64,000 bases of DNA from Candidatus Margulisiibacteriota bacterium (GCA_041661965.1 JBAZTH010000003.1:329162-393161); one strand, 5' to 3'. Positions 54,240-62,905 are shown, counted from the stretch's first letter. Numbers and translations: made by a program. Notes: generated from the letters alone by a model not told the origin.

Positions 54240-55016
54240 ATGCAACAACAACTAAAATTAATTAAAAATCTCCTCGAGACCCGCAAGGCGCGGCGGAAGG
54301 AGAAGCTCTTCGTTGTTGAAGGGGTGAGGATGGTCGAAGAGGCGGGGGAGCGGGTAAAAACGTTCTTCTACTCCGAAAACCTGCCGATCGTTAAGAAGCT
54401 GGAAGAACAGATGAGTGTCGGTTACAAAGTCTCGAAAAAACAACTGGCCGAGATTTCCCAGGTGGAAACGCCGCAAGGGATCGTCGCGATTGTTAGAGAA
54501 CAGGAATACTCCTTAGACCAGATAGATACCAAGGGAGTGATCGTTTACTGCCTCGGTGTCCAGGACCCGGGGAACCTGGGGACAATCATCAGGACCGCCG
54601 ACGCTTTTGGGGCGAGCGGAGTGATCCTTTCTAAAGGGACCGTCGACCTCTATAACCCGAAAGTGGTTCGCGCGACGATGGGCTCGCTCTTTCACCTGCC
54701 GATCGTCATGGCGGCCGATGACGCCGAAACTATTAGTCAATTAAAGGGGAAAAATGTTAAAATAGTAACAACCGATCTAAAGGCGACGAAAACCGCGGCC
54801 GCCGGGGATTACCGGGGCGGGGTCGCTTTCCTGGTTGGGAACGAAGGGGCCGGGTTGCCCCCCGAGATCGTCGCTCTGGGCGAAGCGGTCAAGATCCCGA
54901 TGCCGGGAAACGCCGAATCGCTTAATGTCGCCGTCTCGACCGCGATTCTTTTATATGAAGCGACAAAACAAAGACTAGGAAACCGCGACGATATTGTCGC
55001 AGGTTTCCAGGGATAA
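54240..55016 (+). CDS. SpoU/TrmH-family RNA 2'-O-methyltransferase
   Basis: 258 residues. An N-terminal substrate-binding domain (1-95), then the SPOUT domain with motif 1 QDPGNLGTIIRTADAFGAS, motif 2 FLVGNEGAGLP and motif 3 IPMPGNAESLNVAVSTAILLYE. Probably methylates a ribose in rRNA (RlmB-like) or tRNA; the target is uncertain. Genes of this family often precede pheST, as here. The last ten residues (GNRDDIVAGFQG) come from a family-A REP at 54978-55008 and match the tail of RAYT 1 almost exactly. Confidence 0.9.
   Translation: MQQQLKLIKNLLETRKARRKEKLFVVEGVRMVEEAGERVKTFFYSENLPIVKKLEEQMSVGYKVSKKQLAEISQVETPQGIVAIVREQEYSLDQIDTKGVIVYCLGVQDPGNLGTIIRTADAFGASGVILSKGTVDLYNPKVVRATMGSLFHLPIVMAADDAETISQLKGKNVKIVTTDLKATKTAAAGDYRGGVAFLVGNEGAGLPPEIVALGEAVKIPMPGNAESLNVAVSTAILLYEATKQRLGNRDDIVAGFQG
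54978..55008. repeat. REP-like palindrome, family A, at the 3' end of the methyltransferase gene
   Basis: A 31-bp copy identical in sequence to the one at 54055. It supplies the methyltransferase's last codons and ends 9 nt before pheS, where its right flank (AGGGA) is the only ribosome-site-like sequence. Confidence 0.8.
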
Positions 55017-55017
55017 C

Positions 55018-56040
55018 ATGGAAAAGATTAAACAACTACAGGACGAAGCGCTTGGCCTGATCCGTCAGGCGAAAGATCTGGCCGAGCTCGACTCGGTTAG
55101 GATCCGCTTTCTCGGTAAAAAAGGGGAACTGACCGAAGTCCTCAAGTCGCTTGGCTCACTTTCACCGGAAGAACGGCCGAAGGTCGGCGCCCTCGTTAAC
55201 GAAGCCAAAGTTGTGGTTGAAGTTGCCTTGAACGATCAGAAGGTCAGCCTCTTGGCGCAAGCCCAAAAACAAAAGATTGCCGCCGAAAAGATCGATATCA
55301 CTCTCCCCGGGAAAGGGATCAAACTCGGTAAACTCCACCCGCTAACCCAGACGATGGAACAAGCCAAAGATATCTTTTTACGCCTTGGCTTTGAGATCGC
55401 GGAAGGGCCGGAAGTCGAGCTGGAGTATTATAATTTCGACGGCCTCAATATCCCGGCCCACCATCCGTCGCGCGACGTTGATTCAACTTTCGTCATTAAA
55501 GACGAGGTTGTTATGCGGACCCACACTTCGCCGGTCCAGGTCCGGGTGATGGAAAAGAGACAGCCGCCGCTGGCGATCATCGCTCCCGGCCGGGTCTTCC
55601 GCCGTGATTACGACGCCACCCATTCGCCGGTCTTCCAACAATTGGAAGGGTTCCTGGTCAATAAGAACATTACTTTCGGCGACCTCAAAGGGGTTCTCAC
55701 CGAATTCCTCCGCCAGATGTTCGGCTCGGAGAAAAAGGTCCGCTTTCGGCCGAGCTTTTTCCCCTTTACCGAACCGTCGGCTGAAGTTGACGTTGAATGT
55801 TTGAAATGCGGGAGTGAAGGGCAGAAAGGGTGCAACATCTGCAAAGGGACCGGCTGGCTCGAGATCCTCGGCTCCGGGATGATCGACCCGAACGTTTTTA
55901 AAGCGGTTGGCTACGACCCGGAGAAATACACCGGCTTTGCTTTTGGGGTGGGGATCGAACGGATCGCGATGCTGAAATACGGGATCGATGACATCCGCCT
56001 ATTTTACGAGAACGATCTTCGTTTTCTGGAGCAATTTTAA
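55018..56040 (+). CDS. pheS: Phenylalanyl-tRNA synthetase alpha subunit
   Basis: 340 residues from ATG 55018; an upstream in-frame TTG lies within a REP and is not credible. N-terminal coiled coil (1-90), then class II motifs: HPLTQTMEQAKDIFLRLGF, motif 2 region PGRVFRRDYDATHSPVFQQLEG and motif 3 FGVGIERIAMLKYG. A zinc-ribbon-like insertion CLKCGSEGQKGCNICKGTGW (about 261-280) is unusual in length but known in the family. Forms an alpha2-beta2 enzyme with PheT. pheT starts at its stop. Confidence 0.96.
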   Translation: MEKIKQLQDEALGLIRQAKDLAELDSVRIRFLGKKGELTEVLKSLGSLSPEERPKVGALVNEAKVVVEVALNDQKVSLLAQAQKQKIAAEKIDITLPGKGIKLGKLHPLTQTMEQAKDIFLRLGFEIAEGPEVELEYYNFDGLNIPAHHPSRDVDSTFVIKDEVVMRTHTSPVQVRVMEKRQPPLAIIAPGRVFRRDYDATHSPVFQQLEGFLVNKNITFGDLKGVLTEFLRQMFGSEKKVRFRPSFFPFTEPSAEVDVECLKCGSEGQKGCNICKGTGWLEILGSGMIDPNVFKAVGYDPEKYTGFAFGVGIERIAMLKYGIDDIRLFYENDLRFLEQF

Positions 56041-58025
56041 TGAAAGTGCCAATAGAGTGGCTTAAAGAACTGGTCCCCATTAAAGCGACGGCCGAGAAAT
56101 TGGCCGAACTGATCGCTTTAGGCGGGCTGGAAACGAATCTGATCGCCGAGGATATCCTCGAAGTCGATATCCTGCCGAACCGGGCCGACTGCTGGAGCCT
56201 GCGCGGGATCGCCCGGGAAGTCGCGGCTCTCACCAAAGTTAAAGTTAAAGCCGACAAACCGAAAGTCAAAGAGACGGCCGAGAAGACCAAAAAATTTGTC
56301 CAGGTCGATATCCTGGAGCCGACTCTGTGTTCCCGTTACATGGCGCGGGTGATCAAGAACGTTAAGATCGGCGACTCCCCAGAGTGGCTTAAACGCCGCC
56401 TGGAAAAGGCGGGGGTCCGCTCGATCAATAACGTCGTTGACGTGACCAACTACCTGATGCTGGAGATCGGCCAGCCGATGCACGCTTTCGACGCCTCGCT
56501 GGTCAAAGACCGGCACATTGTCGTCCGCCGGGCCGAACCGAAAGAAAAAGTCCTTGCCCTCGATGGTAAAGAATATGAACTCGATTCCGAAGTCCTGGTC
56601 ATTGCCGATCCGGACAAGGCGATCGCCATTGCCGGGATCATGGGCTTGGCCAACAGCGAAGTCCGGCCGACCACGACCACCATTATTTTAGAATCGGCCT
56701 CCTTCGATCCGGTCTCGGTCCACGAGAATTCCAGAAAACTTCGGCTGCGGAGCGAATCGTCGGTCCGCTTCGCCCACGGTCTTGATTGGCTGGGGGTGGA
56801 AGAGGCGCTTGATCGCGGCGCCGCTTTGATCGCCGAGCTGGCGGGGGGCGAAGTCTTCTCCGGTAGTGTCGATGCCAAAAAGAAAGACCCGACCCCCAAG
56901 AACATCCTCCTCCGCCCCGCGCGGGTCGAAAAAGTTCTAGGCGAACATCTCGCGGTCGGGACAATGACCAGTATCCTCAAAGGGTTGGGGTTCGGGGTCA
57001 AAACGAAAGGGAACGACCTAATGGTCGAGATCCCATTGTTCAGGGCGATGGACGTGGAGCGGGAAGCCGACCTGATCGAAGAGCTCGCCCGGATCAACGG
57101 TTACGACAAGATCAAACCGACTATGCCGGATACTTCTTTTGCCGGTAAAAAAGCGCCGGTCGAAGACTTTTTAAAACTCCGCCAGGTTTTGACCGGTTGC
57201 GGCTTAAATGAGGTCCAGTCCTATACTTTAGTTTGTGAAAAGGACCTGGAACTGTCGACTTTTCCGCTGGCAGGGACGATCCAGACCGTTAATCCGCTCA
57301 ATAGCGATCAGGTAATATTACGGCCGAGCCTACTGCCTGGACTACTGAAGATCGCCCAGTACAACCAGAACCGCCAGATCGAGAATGTCCTGATCTTTGA
57401 GATCGGCAAAACATTTAAACAAAGCGGGGAGAAGCTTCCTCATGAGAACTGGCGGATCACCGGTGTTTTAATGGCATCGCCGTTCCAGAGCTTACTGGAT
57501 AAAGGGACGGTCGATTACTTCTTTGTTAAAGGGGCAATGGAAAGTCTGTTTAGCGCGCTTGGGTTGAACTTGCCGGAACAAAAAGAAAGTTCCAGCTCGT
57601 TCACGCAATACGGGAGCGCGGCGGAAATTCCGGCCGGGTTCTTCGGCGCGCTGAATCCAAACCTTCAACGCAATTATGATTTTAAAAAACCGGTCTTTGT
57701 TTTTGACCTCGATCTTGATCTGCTTGTGGCGCAAGCAAGACATGACCGGCACTATCAACAGCTTCCCAAGTTCCCCTATGTGACGAGAGATATCTCTCTT
57801 ACCATGCCGGACGACGCGGCCAATCAAAATGTGATCTCTTTGGTGAAAGAGCTGGGCGGCGGACTGGTTGAAGCGGTCTTTCCGTTCGATAAGTATAAGG
57901 AGAGCGTCGCTTACCGGATCATTTACCGCCATCAGGAGCGGACCCTCACCGAAGAGGAAGTTAACCAGAAGCACCAATCGATCGTTGACGCTTTAGTCTC
58001 GCGGCTGCACGTTAAGTTGAGGTAG
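56040..58025 (+). CDS. pheT: Phenylalanyl-tRNA synthetase beta subunit lacking the EMAP-like domain
   Basis: 661 residues, about 120-140 shorter than usual. The N-terminus (MKVPIEWLKELVPIKATAEK) reaches GLETN near 32 and jumps almost at once to EVDILPNRADCWSLRGIARE near 42-61. In typical PheT an OB-fold tRNA-binding (EMAP/Arc1p-like) domain of roughly 110 residues lies between these. B3/B4 editing, B5 and the catalytic-like core follow, and the C-terminal ferredoxin-like anticodon-binding domain (FPYVTRDISLTMP) is present. The reading frame is continuous, so this is a domain loss, not a frameshift. Confidence 0.93.
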   Translation: MKVPIEWLKELVPIKATAEKLAELIALGGLETNLIAEDILEVDILPNRADCWSLRGIAREVAALTKVKVKADKPKVKETAEKTKKFVQVDILEPTLCSRYMARVIKNVKIGDSPEWLKRRLEKAGVRSINNVVDVTNYLMLEIGQPMHAFDASLVKDRHIVVRRAEPKEKVLALDGKEYELDSEVLVIADPDKAIAIAGIMGLANSEVRPTTTTIILESASFDPVSVHENSRKLRLRSESSVRFAHGLDWLGVEEALDRGAALIAELAGGEVFSGSVDAKKKDPTPKNILLRPARVEKVLGEHLAVGTMTSILKGLGFGVKTKGNDLMVEIPLFRAMDVEREADLIEELARINGYDKIKPTMPDTSFAGKKAPVEDFLKLRQVLTGCGLNEVQSYTLVCEKDLELSTFPLAGTIQTVNPLNSDQVILRPSLLPGLLKIAQYNQNRQIENVLIFEIGKTFKQSGEKLPHENWRITGVLMASPFQSLLDKGTVDYFFVKGAMESLFSALGLNLPEQKESSSSFTQYGSAAEIPAGFFGALNPNLQRNYDFKKPVFVFDLDLDLLVAQARHDRHYQQLPKFPYVTRDISLTMPDDAANQNVISLVKELGGGLVEAVFPFDKYKESVAYRIIYRHQERTLTEEEVNQKHQSIVDALVSRLHVKLR

Positions 58026-58100
58026 CTACGCTTTTCCGCCCGATTGAACCGGCTAATCTGTCGGTAGGCTTGAGAAACCCGCGGCTGAATAAGTTGTATG

Positions 58101-58124
58101 CCCCGCGGCTAAACGCCGCGGTTA
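58101..58124. repeat. REP-like palindrome, family B
   Basis: CCCCGCGGC...GCCGCGGTTA hairpin with loop TAAAC, 10 nt upstream of the second transposase-like gene. It is the inverted-orientation partner of the copy at 58517. Confidence 0.7.
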
Positions 58125-58133
58125 ATCCTAACA

Positions 58134-58514
58134 ATGTTTTACCACTATATTTTTAATACTTATAAAGGGAAATCATCACTTCTTGAAAAAGAGATGCGGC
58201 AATTTCTTGAGGCTGAGTTTAAGCAGATAGCCCAAAAGAGAGGACTTGGGCTACTTGCTTCAAATATTCTCGAAGAACATGTTCATTTGTTAGTGGAGCA
58301 AGAAGCGACTGATTCCACCGAGTATGTTATGAAAATGTTTAAGGGGAGTTCTTCTAGGGCATTTTTTCTGGAATATCCATCAAATAGATTTGTTGATCGG
58401 AAATTATGGGGAAGGGGTTATTTTGCCCGTAAAATAAGTGAAAAAGACCTTCCTAAAGTGATACAATATATTAACGAACAGCATGACGCTGCTGGCGTAG
58501 ACAAAAGATATTAG
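58134..58514 (+). CDS. REP-associated Y1 (HUH) transposase-like protein, RAYT 2
   Basis: 126 residues. Start FYHYIFNTYKGKSSL, HUH motif HVHLLVEQE near 46-54 and tyrosine helix VIQYINEQ near 107-114, as in RAYT 1, but with quite different sequence otherwise. It is tightly bracketed by family-B palindromes (58101-58124 and 58517-58541), the standard REP-RAYT-REP arrangement. A/T content is higher than in pheT. There is no clear ribosome site. Confidence 0.82.
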   Translation: MFYHYIFNTYKGKSSLLEKEMRQFLEAEFKQIAQKRGLGLLASNILEEHVHLLVEQEATDSTEYVMKMFKGSSSRAFFLEYPSNRFVDRKLWGRGYFARKISEKDLPKVIQYINEQHDAAGVDKRY

Positions 58515-58516
58515 CC

Positions 58517-58581
58517 TTAACCGCGACGTTCAGTCGCGGGGCTGGTGACGGGATTCGTAACCAGCAGCTGAGCGCTGCTGT
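58517..58581. repeat. REP-like palindromes, family B (two types)
   Basis: One copy AACCGCGAC-GTTCA-GTCGCGGGG begins at 58517, 3 nt after the transposase stop. A second hairpin of the CAGCAGC/GCTGCTG type, loop TGAGC, is at 58562-58580. The pair recurs together at 59523-59596 and 60241-60300. Confidence 0.75.
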
Positions 58582-58633
58582 TCTGTTAAGCTTTGAGTGA
58601 TGGTTGTCTGTGAATATTTGCGAGGAGGGGTTT

Positions 58634-59518
58634 ATGAAAAAAATATCATATGAGCGAATTGGTTTATTTTGTCAGGCAGCATTAAGGATAATCTTAGAGC
58701 AAGGCGGATCATGTCCGGTAAAGAAAATTCACGAGGAAATTGAAAAGAAAATCGAATTTAATGAATACGAAAAAGGGCTTTATGAAAAGAGTGGCTATAT
58801 TCGTTGGCAATCAATTTTGCATTTTTATTCAATTGATCTTGTTAAGGCTGGATGGTTAAGGAAACATAAAGGGACCTGGTTTATTACCGAAGAAGGCAAG
58901 AAGGCGCTTGAAATGACGCCGAACCAATTTATTGATGTTGCAAGAAAAAAATATATGGAATGGGCTGAGGCGAGAGAATTAATTAGGCAAGAGTCAAATG
59001 AGACAGATAATGAAAATCATTCGCTTGCAACAACATATGAGCAGGCGCAATCAACATCAAGAGAGGAAATAAAAGAGTACATTAGAAATATTAATCCATA
59101 TGATTTTCAGGATCTAGTTGCGGCCTTATTTCGAGGTATGGGGTATTATACGCCATTTGTTGCGTCAAAAGGCCCAGATGGGGGCATTGATATTGTTGCA
59201 TACAAAGATCCCATTGGTGCTCAATCTCCAAGAATACGTATACAAGTTAAGCATAGAATGGAAACAAAAGTTGGGAGGCCAGAGGTCGCCTCATTAAACG
59301 GCGACTTGCAGAAAGAAGGGTATATTGGAGTTATTGTTTCTACTGGTGGTTTTTCTGCTGATGCTTTGGTCGAAATTAGGAAGGCAAATAAACATATTGA
59401 AAAAATTAATTTCGATGAATTCATCGATCTTTGGGAAGAACACTATGATAAGTTATCTGATGAAGATAAAAACTTATTGCCACTAAGAAAAGTGTTGTTT
59501 TTGGCTCCAGAAGAATAG
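58634..59518 (+). CDS. Mrr-type restriction endonuclease-like protein
   Basis: 294 residues from ATG 58634, preceded by AGGAGG at 5 nt. The N-terminal 95 residues are a winged-helix-like Mrr_N domain (AGWLRKHKGTWFITEEGKKAL). Residues 145-260 form the Mrr_cat PD-(D/E)xK fold: NPYDFQDLVAALFRGMGY, the catalytic GPDGGIDIVAY (Asp) and IRIQVKH (Gln-x-Lys). Mrr enzymes cut methylated or otherwise modified DNA, a defence role. A/T-rich, and placed between family-B REP copies downstream of RAYT 2, so acquired together or hitch-hiking. Confidence 0.86.
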   Translation: MKKISYERIGLFCQAALRIILEQGGSCPVKKIHEEIEKKIEFNEYEKGLYEKSGYIRWQSILHFYSIDLVKAGWLRKHKGTWFITEEGKKALEMTPNQFIDVARKKYMEWAEARELIRQESNETDNENHSLATTYEQAQSTSREEIKEYIRNINPYDFQDLVAALFRGMGYYTPFVASKGPDGGIDIVAYKDPIGAQSPRIRIQVKHRMETKVGRPEVASLNGDLQKEGYIGVIVSTGGFSADALVEIRKANKHIEKINFDEFIDLWEEHYDKLSDEDKNLLPLRKVLFLAPEE

Positions 59519-59522
59519 ATGT

Positions 59523-59596
59523 AACCGCGACGGTCAGTTGCGAGCGGGGATTTGTAAAACAATAGAAGCATAAACAGCAGTTGAATGCTGCTGTTA
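59523..59596. repeat. REP-like palindromes, family B, degenerate
   Basis: A diverged AACCGCGAC-GGTCA-GTTGCGAGCGGGG from 59523, then AACAGCAG...CTGCTGTTA at 59573-59596. They separate the nuclease and the membrane-protein gene. Confidence 0.65.
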
Positions 59597-59606
59597 AAGT
59601 TAACAA

Positions 59607-60161
59607 ATGAATAAAACAGAGTTGAATAAATTGATCAATAAAGAGGCTCATGGGGAAATTAACTACAACAGAAGTGTGGTTAACCAGTTGTTGTATTTTT
59701 CGATTATGATAATTGGTGCTTATTTTTGGCTTATAATTAATGTTGAGGACAAGGTCATCCTTGAATTGAATCCGAATGTTGTTATTCTTTTACTTTCAAT
59801 ATGCATAATAATAATTATTGGTTTAATTGGTGTTTCTATAAGTAAGCAGCTTCAACAAGAAAATGTGCAATGGAAGCGAATTAATGAAATCGAAAAATCC
59901 CTAGATAGCCAGCTTAGTTATGACGGTTATAAAATAATTCCAAGATTGTATTCGTGGATATTGTTGATAATATTTTGTTTTCTGTCTTTTATCAATATTA
60001 CTATTTTTAATTGGTGTGTTTTGATTGTTTATGGATGGACTGCTTGCCAAATAATAGTTGCAGGTGCTTTATATGTTTTAATACCAATTTATGGGTATTT
60101 CTTTTATCAAATAGGCATTAAAGAGGTTGAATTGAAGCCAGCAGATAAAGGCTGTGATTAA
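59607..60161 (+). CDS. AT-rich four-helix membrane protein (184 aa)
   Basis: Unknown family. Two transmembrane pairs: about 28-46 and 57-77 (VVILLLSICIIIIIGLIGV), and about 118-140 and 145-170, with a charged cytoplasmic loop (SKQLQQENVQWKRINEIEK) between. No catalytic motif. Strongly A/T-rich. It follows the Mrr-type gene and ends before a cluster of family-B palindromes. Paired with a nuclease it could be the membrane effector of a defence module, but this is speculative. Confidence 0.65.
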   Translation: MNKTELNKLINKEAHGEINYNRSVVNQLLYFSIMIIGAYFWLIINVEDKVILELNPNVVILLLSICIIIIIGLIGVSISKQLQQENVQWKRINEIEKSLDSQLSYDGYKIIPRLYSWILLIIFCFLSFINITIFNWCVLIVYGWTACQIIVAGALYVLIPIYGYFFYQIGIKEVELKPADKGCD

Positions 60162-60171
60162 TTATAAATCC

Positions 60172-60364
60172 CTAACCGCGACGTTCAGTCGCGGGGGAAA
60201 AAATAGTTGTTGGGGTAGGATCGTCAGCGGATTAGCCTCGTAACCAGCAGCTAAACGCTGCGGTTAAAGGAAAGAATATAACCGCGACGTTCAGTCGCGG
60301 GGGCAGTGAAAGAGAATCTAACCGCGACGTTCAGTCGCGGGGAGATTGGTAGTCAGTCGCGGTT
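60172..60364. repeat. Cluster of family-B REP-like palindromes before mutS
   Basis: Full AACCGCGAC-GTTCA-GTCGCGGG copies at 60174-60195, 60280-60301 and 60320-60341, a composite CAGCAGC/GCTGCGG hairpin at 60241-60266, and a half copy (GTCAGTCGCGGTT) near 60352-60364. All full copies have the same orientation. They fill the 236-bp gap 60162-60397, which has no gene. Confidence 0.8.
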
Positions 60365-60397
60365 GATACATTAGCTAGGAGAGAAAAGGATAAAATA

Positions 60398-62905
60398 ATG
60401 ACCGACCTCACCCCGATGATGAAACAGTACCAGGAGATCAAGGCCCGGCACCAGGACGCGATCCTCTTTTACCGCCTCGGTGATTTCTACGAAATGTTTT
60501 TTGACGACGCCTTGCTTGCGTCGCGCGAATTAGACCTGACTTTAACCGGTCGCGGCAAAGACGACAACCGGATGCCGATGTGCGGCATTCCGTACCACGC
60601 CGCCGAAGGGTATCTGGCCAAACTTATCGAGAAAGGGTACAAGGTCGCGATCTGCGAACAGGTTGAAGATCCAAAATTCGCCAAAGATAACCTTGTTAGA
60701 CGGGAAGTGATTCGGATCGTCACCCCTGGGACGGTGAACGAGCCGTCGATGCTTTCGGCCAAAGCGAATAACTATTTGCTGGCGGTCAATCAGGACAAAG
60801 GGAAATACGGCCTCGCTTACGTTGATTCAACGACCGGGGAATTCAAATTGACCGGTTTTAATTCTCTCGACGGGCTTCTGGACGAGGTCCGCCGGATCGC
60901 GCCGGTAGAATTGTTGGTTTCCGATCTCTTTGAACCAGAAGGAGCGGCCGCCCTCAAAGAGCTTCGGCTGAAAAGCCAGTCTTCCTTCAAAGATATTTAC
61001 GACAGCGAGACGGCGGTTAGGAAAATTAAAGGGCAGTTTAACCTTCATTCGCTGGAATCGTTTGGTTTGAATGAGGATGAGGTTTCGCTTGGCGCGGCGG
61101 CGGCGATCCTAGATTATCTCCGGGAAACGCAAAAGACCGCTCTCCGCCAGATCGGCGCGCTGAAAAAATACCAGGTCGGCGATTACATGTTCATCGATAA
61201 CGTTACCCGCCGCAATTTAGAATTGACCCAAACAGCCCGCGACAAATCGCACCAGGGGAGCTTGCTCTGGGTCATTGACCGGACTAAAACCCCGATGGGC
61301 GGAAGACTGCTTCGCCAATGGCTGGTCCAACCATTATTAAATCAAGCCGAGATCGAACGGCGCCTCGACGCGGTTGAAGTTTTTACTAAAGACGCGATCC
61401 TCCGGAGCGAACTGGCGGCCGCCCTTGATAAAGTCTTTGATGTGGAGCGGCTGACCGGCAAAGTTGCGACCGGGACCGCCAATCCGCGCGACTTGGCCGC
61501 GCTGAAGGAATCGCTCTTTCAACTTCCGCTGATCGAGAAAGTCGTTCAAACGAACGTCCCTCTGGCCGGTTTTGTCGCGCCGATCAAAGAGTCCCTGGCG
61601 GTCCGGCAGGCGGTAGTTGAGCTGATCGGCAACGCGATTGTCGCTGATCCTCCGTTCACGATCAAAGAAGGGGGGATCATTAAGGACGGCTACCACGCGG
61701 AGCTCGACGAACTGAAGAAAGGGAGCCGCGGCGGGAAGCAATGGATCGCCGAGCTGGAAGCGTCGGAGCGGAAACGGACCGGGATCAAATCGCTCAAGGT
61801 CGGCTACACTAAAGTTTTCGGTTATTTCATTGAAGTGACCAATTCCAATCTTGACCAGGTGCCGCCCGATTATATCCGCAAGCAAACGTTAGTGAACGCC
61901 GAACGGTTCATCACGCCGGAACTAAAAGACCGGGAGACGATGATCCTGAACGCGGAAGTCAGGACCAAAGAGCTGGAATACCAGCTCTTTACCGAGGTCC
62001 GGACCAAAGTCGCGGAACATACCCGGCAGCTGCAGTCGCTGGCTGGCGCGCTCGCCAGTCTTGATGTCCTTTTATCTTTAGCCGAAGCGGCGGTGGAAAA
62101 TAAATACAGCCGCCCGTCGTTTAGCGACCAAAAAGCGATCACGATCAAACAAGGGCGCCATCCGGTAGTTGAAAAGATGCTGGGTGAATTTAAATTTGTC
62201 GCCAACGATACCGATCTTAACGAGGCACGCCGCTTTCTGCTGATCACCGGCCCGAATATGGGCGGTAAGTCGACCTACATGCGCCAGACGGCGCTGATCT
62301 CTCTCCTGGCCCAGATCGGCTCTTTTGTTCCCGCGGCCAGTGCCAAGCTTTGCCTGATCGACCGGATCTTTACCCGGATCGGCGCGATGGACGATATCTA
62401 TTCCGGCCAGTCGACTTTTATGCTGGAGATGACCGAGACCGCCAACATCGTCAACAACGCGACCGAGCGGAGCCTGGTGATCTTAGACGAGATCGGCCGG
62501 GGGACCTCGACCTTCGACGGGATGTCGATCGCGGCGGCGGTGGCCGAACATATCCACGCCAAGATCGGGGCGCTGACCTTATTTGCCACTCATTATCACG
62601 AGATTACTCAACTGGCGGACAAACATCCTGGCATGGTCAACGTTAACGTGACCGTCCGCGACCAGAATGGCGAGATCACTTTCTTGCGCGTCATCGCCGA
62701 AGGACCGGCCGATAAGTCTTACGGCATCCAGGTCGCCAAGCTGGCCGGTATTCCGGCCGAAGTTCTCAAACGGGCCGAGGAGATCTACGCCACGCTCGAA
62801 ATGGTCGAGAACGACCTGGGAGCGGAAAAGAAAAAAGCCCTTCGCAAGAAGCACGGTCTTTACAAAACCCCCGACGACCAGCGCGAACAGGCGAGTTTGT
62901 TTTGA
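60398..62905 (+). CDS. mutS: DNA mismatch repair protein MutS
   Basis: 835 residues. The mismatch-reading Phe-x-Glu is in FYRLGDFYEMFFDDA (near 29-35). Connector, clamp and lever domains follow, then the ABC-type ATPase with Walker A ITGPNMGGKSTYMRQ near 618-632, the signature block STFMLEM and Walker B LVILDEIGRGTS. The last residues QASLF form a sliding-clamp binding motif. Recognises mismatches and recruits MutL. mutL is not next to it. GGAGAGAAAAGG lies upstream of the ATG. Confidence 0.97.
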   Translation: MTDLTPMMKQYQEIKARHQDAILFYRLGDFYEMFFDDALLASRELDLTLTGRGKDDNRMPMCGIPYHAAEGYLAKLIEKGYKVAICEQVEDPKFAKDNLVRREVIRIVTPGTVNEPSMLSAKANNYLLAVNQDKGKYGLAYVDSTTGEFKLTGFNSLDGLLDEVRRIAPVELLVSDLFEPEGAAALKELRLKSQSSFKDIYDSETAVRKIKGQFNLHSLESFGLNEDEVSLGAAAAILDYLRETQKTALRQIGALKKYQVGDYMFIDNVTRRNLELTQTARDKSHQGSLLWVIDRTKTPMGGRLLRQWLVQPLLNQAEIERRLDAVEVFTKDAILRSELAAALDKVFDVERLTGKVATGTANPRDLAALKESLFQLPLIEKVVQTNVPLAGFVAPIKESLAVRQAVVELIGNAIVADPPFTIKEGGIIKDGYHAELDELKKGSRGGKQWIAELEASERKRTGIKSLKVGYTKVFGYFIEVTNSNLDQVPPDYIRKQTLVNAERFITPELKDRETMILNAEVRTKELEYQLFTEVRTKVAEHTRQLQSLAGALASLDVLLSLAEAAVENKYSRPSFSDQKAITIKQGRHPVVEKMLGEFKFVANDTDLNEARRFLLITGPNMGGKSTYMRQTALISLLAQIGSFVPAASAKLCLIDRIFTRIGAMDDIYSGQSTFMLEMTETANIVNNATERSLVILDEIGRGTSTFDGMSIAAAVAEHIHAKIGALTLFATHYHEITQLADKHPGMVNVNVTVRDQNGEITFLRVIAEGPADKSYGIQVAKLAGIPAEVLKRAEEIYATLEMVENDLGAEKKKALRKKHGLYKTPDDQREQASLF

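Noticed and set aside
54994..55017. Eight-residue N-terminal extension of PheS from a TTG
   Set aside because: It would start inside the REP and overlap the methyltransferase; family members begin at the equivalent of ATG 55018.
58101..60364. Possible CRISPR array from repeated AACCGCGACGTTCAGTCGCGG units
   Set aside because: Copies are irregularly spaced, vary in sequence, are separated by genes and no cas gene is present; they fit REP palindromes around a RAYT.
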